A stretch of 64,000 nucleotides of DNA from NCBI RefSeq assembly GCF_024713975.1, contig NC_091096.1, forward strand, positions 17,146,458-17,210,457, in the 5' to 3' direction. Positions 54,966-64,000 of this stretch are shown here, in pieces. How positions within the stretch are numbered: the first letter of the stretch is position 1; each line of letters starts with the position of its first letter. Source of the DNA: Paralichthys olivaceus (Eukaryota > Chordata > Actinopteri > Pleuronectiformes > Paralichthyidae). The notes below the pieces were generated by a model that saw only the letters and a list, made by a program, of their open reading frames with translations, ran no database searches and was not told the DNA's origin. The translations under genes and the position numbers were made by a program.

Positions 54966-55681
54966 GACAGCATCAGTGTGATGAGAATTACTGAAACGTA
55001 TTTGATGTGTACTTTGACATTTTAGCTTGGTCCATGTCCCATCTACTAACATAGAGGAGGTGGGTTTATAACAAATACTCCAGCCAGCTGGGGATCTAAA
55101 TGCTTTGGCGTCACTTTTGGGGAACTGTCTTCATCCATTTTTATATACAGTTTATGTATCAGACGACTTTCTTTTTCCTTTTATTTTCTGTTATTATAAG
55201 AGCAAGACAGACGTGTAGTATTTGTTTGGCCCTGGTGGAGTTATATGTCATTCTTGTTTGTTCATTCTCCAAGTTATTATTTTTACTTTTAAACTATCAG
55301 TATCCTTTGTGGACGATTAAAGATAAAAGATAAATGCCAGCCACATTTTCAATGTGCAGAAAACAAAGCCTCTTTGTTTTTTCTAAACTAACTAAATGTC
55401 TCAATCACTTTCTAAAGGGGCTTCAGTCATGAGTAAAGTTTTTTAATGTTCAAATATACTCTGGATATATTTGTCTTGAACAGATGTTGGATGCACTTTT
55501 TGTTCCAGTTCAGTTCAAAGAAGGATTTAGTGGTTGAGTTTAATGGAAAGTAGCAACAATTGAATTATGGTTTGGACTGAATGATGGGTATCGCTCATGT
55601 CTATTAAGCTGAGATTTGTCTGTAGACACAACAAAGCTCCATATAAGAAAAGCATCACAAGCCTTTCACTCTCATTCTGCC
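54966..55681. other. Intergenic DNA downstream of ido1
   Basis: No gene recognised between the repeat and the ido1 3' end. Confidence 0.5.
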
Positions 55682-55687
55682 TTTAAT
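55682..55687 (-). terminator. Possible ido1 polyadenylation signal (ATTAAA)
   Basis: TTTAAT on the plus strand reads ATTAAA on the minus strand, about 85 nt past the ido1 stop codon. ATTAAA is the commonest variant of the AATAAA signal. Position and strand fit, but a hexamer alone is weak evidence. Confidence 0.35.
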
Positions 55688-55770
55688 GACACATGAAATG
55701 GTGCACTCAGTAAACAGAAGGGATTTGCTGCCTGTTTTAAGTGATGCAGATCTCACTTTGCTGTGTCTCC

Positions 55771-58276
<2,506 letters not shown>

Positions 58277-60444
58277 AGAGAAGAAGTAGCAGAAACCCCC
58301 AGACAGCAACAAATCTTCTGACTCTGAATAGTTCAAGAGACCCTAACCTGACTGGACTCTGGCACAAAGTTCCCTTTACAGCTGTTCCGTGGTCATTGCT
58401 TACGCAACGTTTATCTTTCTTGATTTACTACAACTGCTGTCGCACAGTTCTAAGTAACTAAGTGGAGGACATCAGTAGCAAAGCCTCCCCTTGTGAAGAT
58501 AAAGACTTCAACTGTTATAATATTTACACTTTCACGAGCATCCAAGCTGAGTAAATGGTTTACCACATTCACTATATACTGCATTTGACCAGCACCTGTG
58601 GATTTACACTGCAGAGTAATTTCTAAATCTTGTGCAGATTACATGGTTGTTATAGTAGATGAGATGCTTTGCATGTTGCAGGGAAATACTGCTCTGTTAT
58701 TTTACTGCCTGATAAAAAACAGAATTTCAGACTGAACTGTCAGTTTTCAATTACTCTGGGGAAACTGCAGTAAAACAAAAGCAGGATATAAGAAAGAATG
58801 TGGACAAAATAAATCAATGAGAGGTGGTCGACTGTTTAAACATTAGATGGACTGGACCATCTTTTGTATATATAGCACTTTGCTATTCTCATCAACAACT
58901 CACAGCAATTTACATCACAAGTCGCACACATTCATGCAGCACTACTATATGCAGCAATTTACTTATTCCAATTAAGAATCATTCATACTCTGGTGTCTAG
59001 TATCTTGGACATTTCAGGGATCAATCAACTGATCTCCTAGTTAGTGAACAACCCGCTCTACCTCCTAAGTCACAGCCGTCCACAACAAAAAAATTTAGGA
59101 AGCAAAAGAGAAAAAAACAAAAGAACATTGGTTATCTTTAAAACTATTTCGATCAATGTTCTCCTGACTGTCTCTGTTTTGTTATTATTCATGATTTGTT
59201 TTACTTGCTGATACATTGATTGATTATTTATGGTTTACTACTTCAAAGTTAGTAGAAGACTCGACGCAGTTGCTATTAAAACACGTATATATACAGTACA
59301 ACAACATATATTCATCATGATATTGTATGATTATATCATTTGCGTTTTATTACAGTGAATGTCTTCCATCTGTTTTATTTTGAAGGAAATGATTCCACCC
59401 TTTGCTCTCTGTATGTCACTGCTCAGAATTAAAGTTGGGATTAAGTAAATGTTGACTGTCAGCCTCACCTGGTGGAGCAGAGTGAACACTGCAGGAGTTC
59501 AATAACATAGATGTCATATAGATGTCACTCTCCTGGTTCAGTGGCACCCAGTCCTCTGCACCAGCATCATTTCACTTTGTGGGGGGACAGATGTAATTTA
59601 GGATCTTTAACATACTTTCTCTACCCAGATAAATAATAAAATAGAAATGCTGTCTAAAATGTGCAAGTGTAAAGGTCAACTGTAATTTGATCATCTTGGT
59701 CCTGAAACAAAGTTAAGATATACAAACACTGGACTGCATTGTTCCGCTGTGACGCACTTCAGGGCAACACAGAGAGACAGAGGTAAAAGATTAAAAAGTA
59801 ACTGTTGAGATACTGGATTTCAGTGGATTTAAAACATTCTCCATATTGCATCATGTGGGGCTGTGATGATGGAGGCTGCATCGACCTGGAGTGGAAACAA
59901 CCGTTATTTCTCCGACAGGACAAACTATGGCTGTCAGTACCTGTGAGTGATAAGTAGCTTTTTGCTTATTGGAAAGCAGAAGTGGTCAGTCATACTTTTG
60001 TTCTGCATTCTACGAGATTAAGTTGTCACTCTGAATTGCCTAAAACTTGTTAACCAATAGATAAACTGACACTGCTGCAGGTGCCAACACTGCTAAAAAC
60101 TACCATTCTTGTTATGATTGGGACGTTTTACTTCAGGTGGCAATGACCAGATTCTTTTCGGGTTTTTTAAGCACACTCTTTCAATGTTAAAAGGTTTATT
60201 ACCTCAAAAACAGAGATTCAGGGTGTTGATTGCTTCATGTAAAGCGAGTCATGCATGATTGCTTCATGTAAAGCAAGTCGTGCAGAGTCAAAAGAACCAA
60301 GTGCTTAATATATGACTGATGCATTTTTCTTTAGATGGTGCTGTTGAATTAAACAATAATGGATCTATGTAAACAATTGGTTTTTTGAGTTGTAGACATA
60401 CAATTTATTTATTTTTTATTAAATGTTGTAATATATGGAAGCTA
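58277..60444. other. Intergenic DNA between divergent ido1 and rhobtb2
   Basis: It contains the ido1 5' flank. I found no clear TATA box and no convincing interferon-stimulated response element by eye. No gene is recognised. Confidence 0.45.
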
Positions 60445-60742
60445 TGTGTGTGTGTGTGTGTGAGTGAGTGTGTGTGTGTGTACTGCATGCTGTCTTGTCT
60501 TTCTTATGGGGACAAAAGGCAAGTCCACATGATGTATATCATGGAAGTTTAAGGTGAAGACATGCTTTATGCTTTAAGGTTAGGTTTAGGTTGAGATTTA
60601 GGTTTGGGTTAGGATTAGTTAGAGTTGGGTTAGAGTTTTGATGAGTTGTAACTATGGTTAAGGCTGAAGTAATGCACCGGGAAGTCCATGTAAGTCATAG
60701 AGTCATGGAGACACAACTGTGTGTGTGTGTGTGTGTGTGTGT
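60445..60742 (+). repeat. TG-flanked teleost interspersed repeat
   Basis: An interrupted TG run (60445-60480) and a pure TG run (60719-60742) bracket a body containing cttatggggacaaaaggcaa, repeated ggttaggtttaggttgag units, and gggaagtccatgtaagtcat. It matches the layout at 38905-39145. The TTAGG-like units here are part of this repeat. Confidence 0.55.
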
Positions 60743-61099
60743 GGTTTCTCTTTGCAGGATGAGCCTCACCTGTCCCTATTGAATATAGAGGCGTCCCTGG
60801 AGACATGACTATCAATTAGTACTTCAGGGAGTTCATTATTCCGGCTCTGTGGTGTGATGCTGGGCACACTTCAGGGATGCAGCTCTACATATTTTTCTTA
60901 CACTTCTACCAAAATGAAACCACGCACAGTGCAGTGAGGGAGCGGTATTGTAAAGGCAGTGGACTGGAGGTCAGTGTATACCGGCTGACTGGAGCCGTGG
61001 AATGGGATTCGTGCGTCTTTAAAGTGGATCAGTGTTTTGTAATGAATGGGGTGTGGGGGTTTTTTCGCCTGTGCGCCTGGCTATTATTAGCCACGGAGG

Positions 61100-61600
61100 C
61101 CTTACAGTAAGCGGAGGTGGTTCATGACGGTCAGGGCTGCTGCAGCCTCTCTGCACGGCACCGACACGCTCCACATCGGGCTGCGTATTTTGGGCGCTGC
61201 GCTCGGACCCCCTCCTCCTGTTCTCCAGCCTCGGTCACCTCGCCTCGAAGATGAAGTTATACGCGAGCGGACGACAGGTGCGAGCCGCATCCGATGGAGC
61301 CCCGCTTCCCTCCGCGTCCATCGACCAACCCGATGCAGCACTTCCTCATGTTACGGTAAGAGGCAGCGGGAGACGGGGGGATGAGACGCGTCCAGGCTGC
61401 GGGGGGAATCAAACTGGGGGGTTTATTGCACGAATGCCGCTGTCGAGTGTTGGGAACGCGGATAAACAGGCTCAGGAGTCAGTGACGGGCTGTTACATAA
61501 GGTGTAATGCAGCAGAGCCTCATGACTCGGTGGTGGTGGAGGGACTGTGCGGTCCTCCTGGTAGGAAATTCACGACTTTATCGTCTTTATTATGGCTGAT
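61100..61600 (+). promoter_or_regulatory. CpG-rich promoter and probable non-coding first exon of rhobtb2
   Basis: GC content and CpG density rise sharply against the AT-rich surroundings. A donor-like ACG|GTAAGA lies at 61355/61356 and could end an untranslated first exon beginning somewhere after 61100. No TATA box is visible, as is usual for CpG-island promoters. ATGs in this exon do not continue in frame into the coding exon at 63024. This assignment is inferred from position and composition. Confidence 0.5.

Positions 61601-64000
<2,400 letters not shown>

Noticed and set aside
60570..60640. TTAGG-like repeats suggesting an interstitial telomere
   Set aside because: The units are irregular (GGTTAGGTTTAGGTTGAG) and belong to a dispersed fish repeat also seen at 39060-39145, not perfect TTAGGG arrays.

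Overview
The window is vertebrate nuclear DNA, most likely from a ray-finned (teleost) fish of percomorph type. Coding sequence is split into short exons with GT-AG introns. There are long AT-rich gene-free stretches and many CA/TG microsatellites. Several worn interspersed repeats are of kinds common in percomorph genomes. I see no operons, ribosome binding sites, CRISPR arrays, rRNA or tRNA genes.

Four protein-coding genes can be supported. (1) 0.86-2.56 kb, minus strand: a two-exon NK2-class homeobox gene of the nkx2.7 / NKX2-6 type, 280 aa. (2) 16.18-19.25 kb, minus strand: stanniocalcin 1 (stc1), four coding exons, 256 aa, with a TATA box and an inverted CCAAT box upstream. (3) 55.77-58.28 kb, minus strand: indoleamine 2,3-dioxygenase (ido1), ten coding exons including one of only 15 nt, 418 aa. 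(4) 61.1 kb to the right edge, plus strand: rhobtb2, with a CpG-rich promoter and a probable non-coding first exon, then the Rho-GTPase part of the protein. It runs off the window at base 64000.

Layout: 1-0.86 kb is 3' flank of the homeobox gene. 2.56-16.17 kb is gene-free and holds candidate GATA and NK2 sites near the promoter plus old repeats. 19.5-55.7 kb is a 36-kb gene desert with microsatellites, SINE-like and LINE-tail fragments, MITE-like pieces, one coding-like unidentified region (36.6-38.5 kb), and a few stretches that read like conserved non-coding elements. 58.3-61.1 kb lies between the divergent ido1 and rhobtb2 genes.

The gene set matches human 8p: NKX2-6, STC1 and RHOBTB2 lie close together at 8p21, and IDO1/IDO2 lie at 8p11. 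These genes do not form a pathway: one is a developmental transcription factor, one a calcium/phosphate hormone, one a tryptophan-catabolising heme enzyme and one a Rho/BTB adaptor for cullin-3. Their association is ancestral synteny, and the desert beside stc1 may hold long-range enhancers for the homeobox gene or stc1. I did not find a clearly new biological system. The least explained parts are the 36.6-38.5 kb tract and a short ORF with a secretion-signal-like segment at 23.8-24.1 kb.
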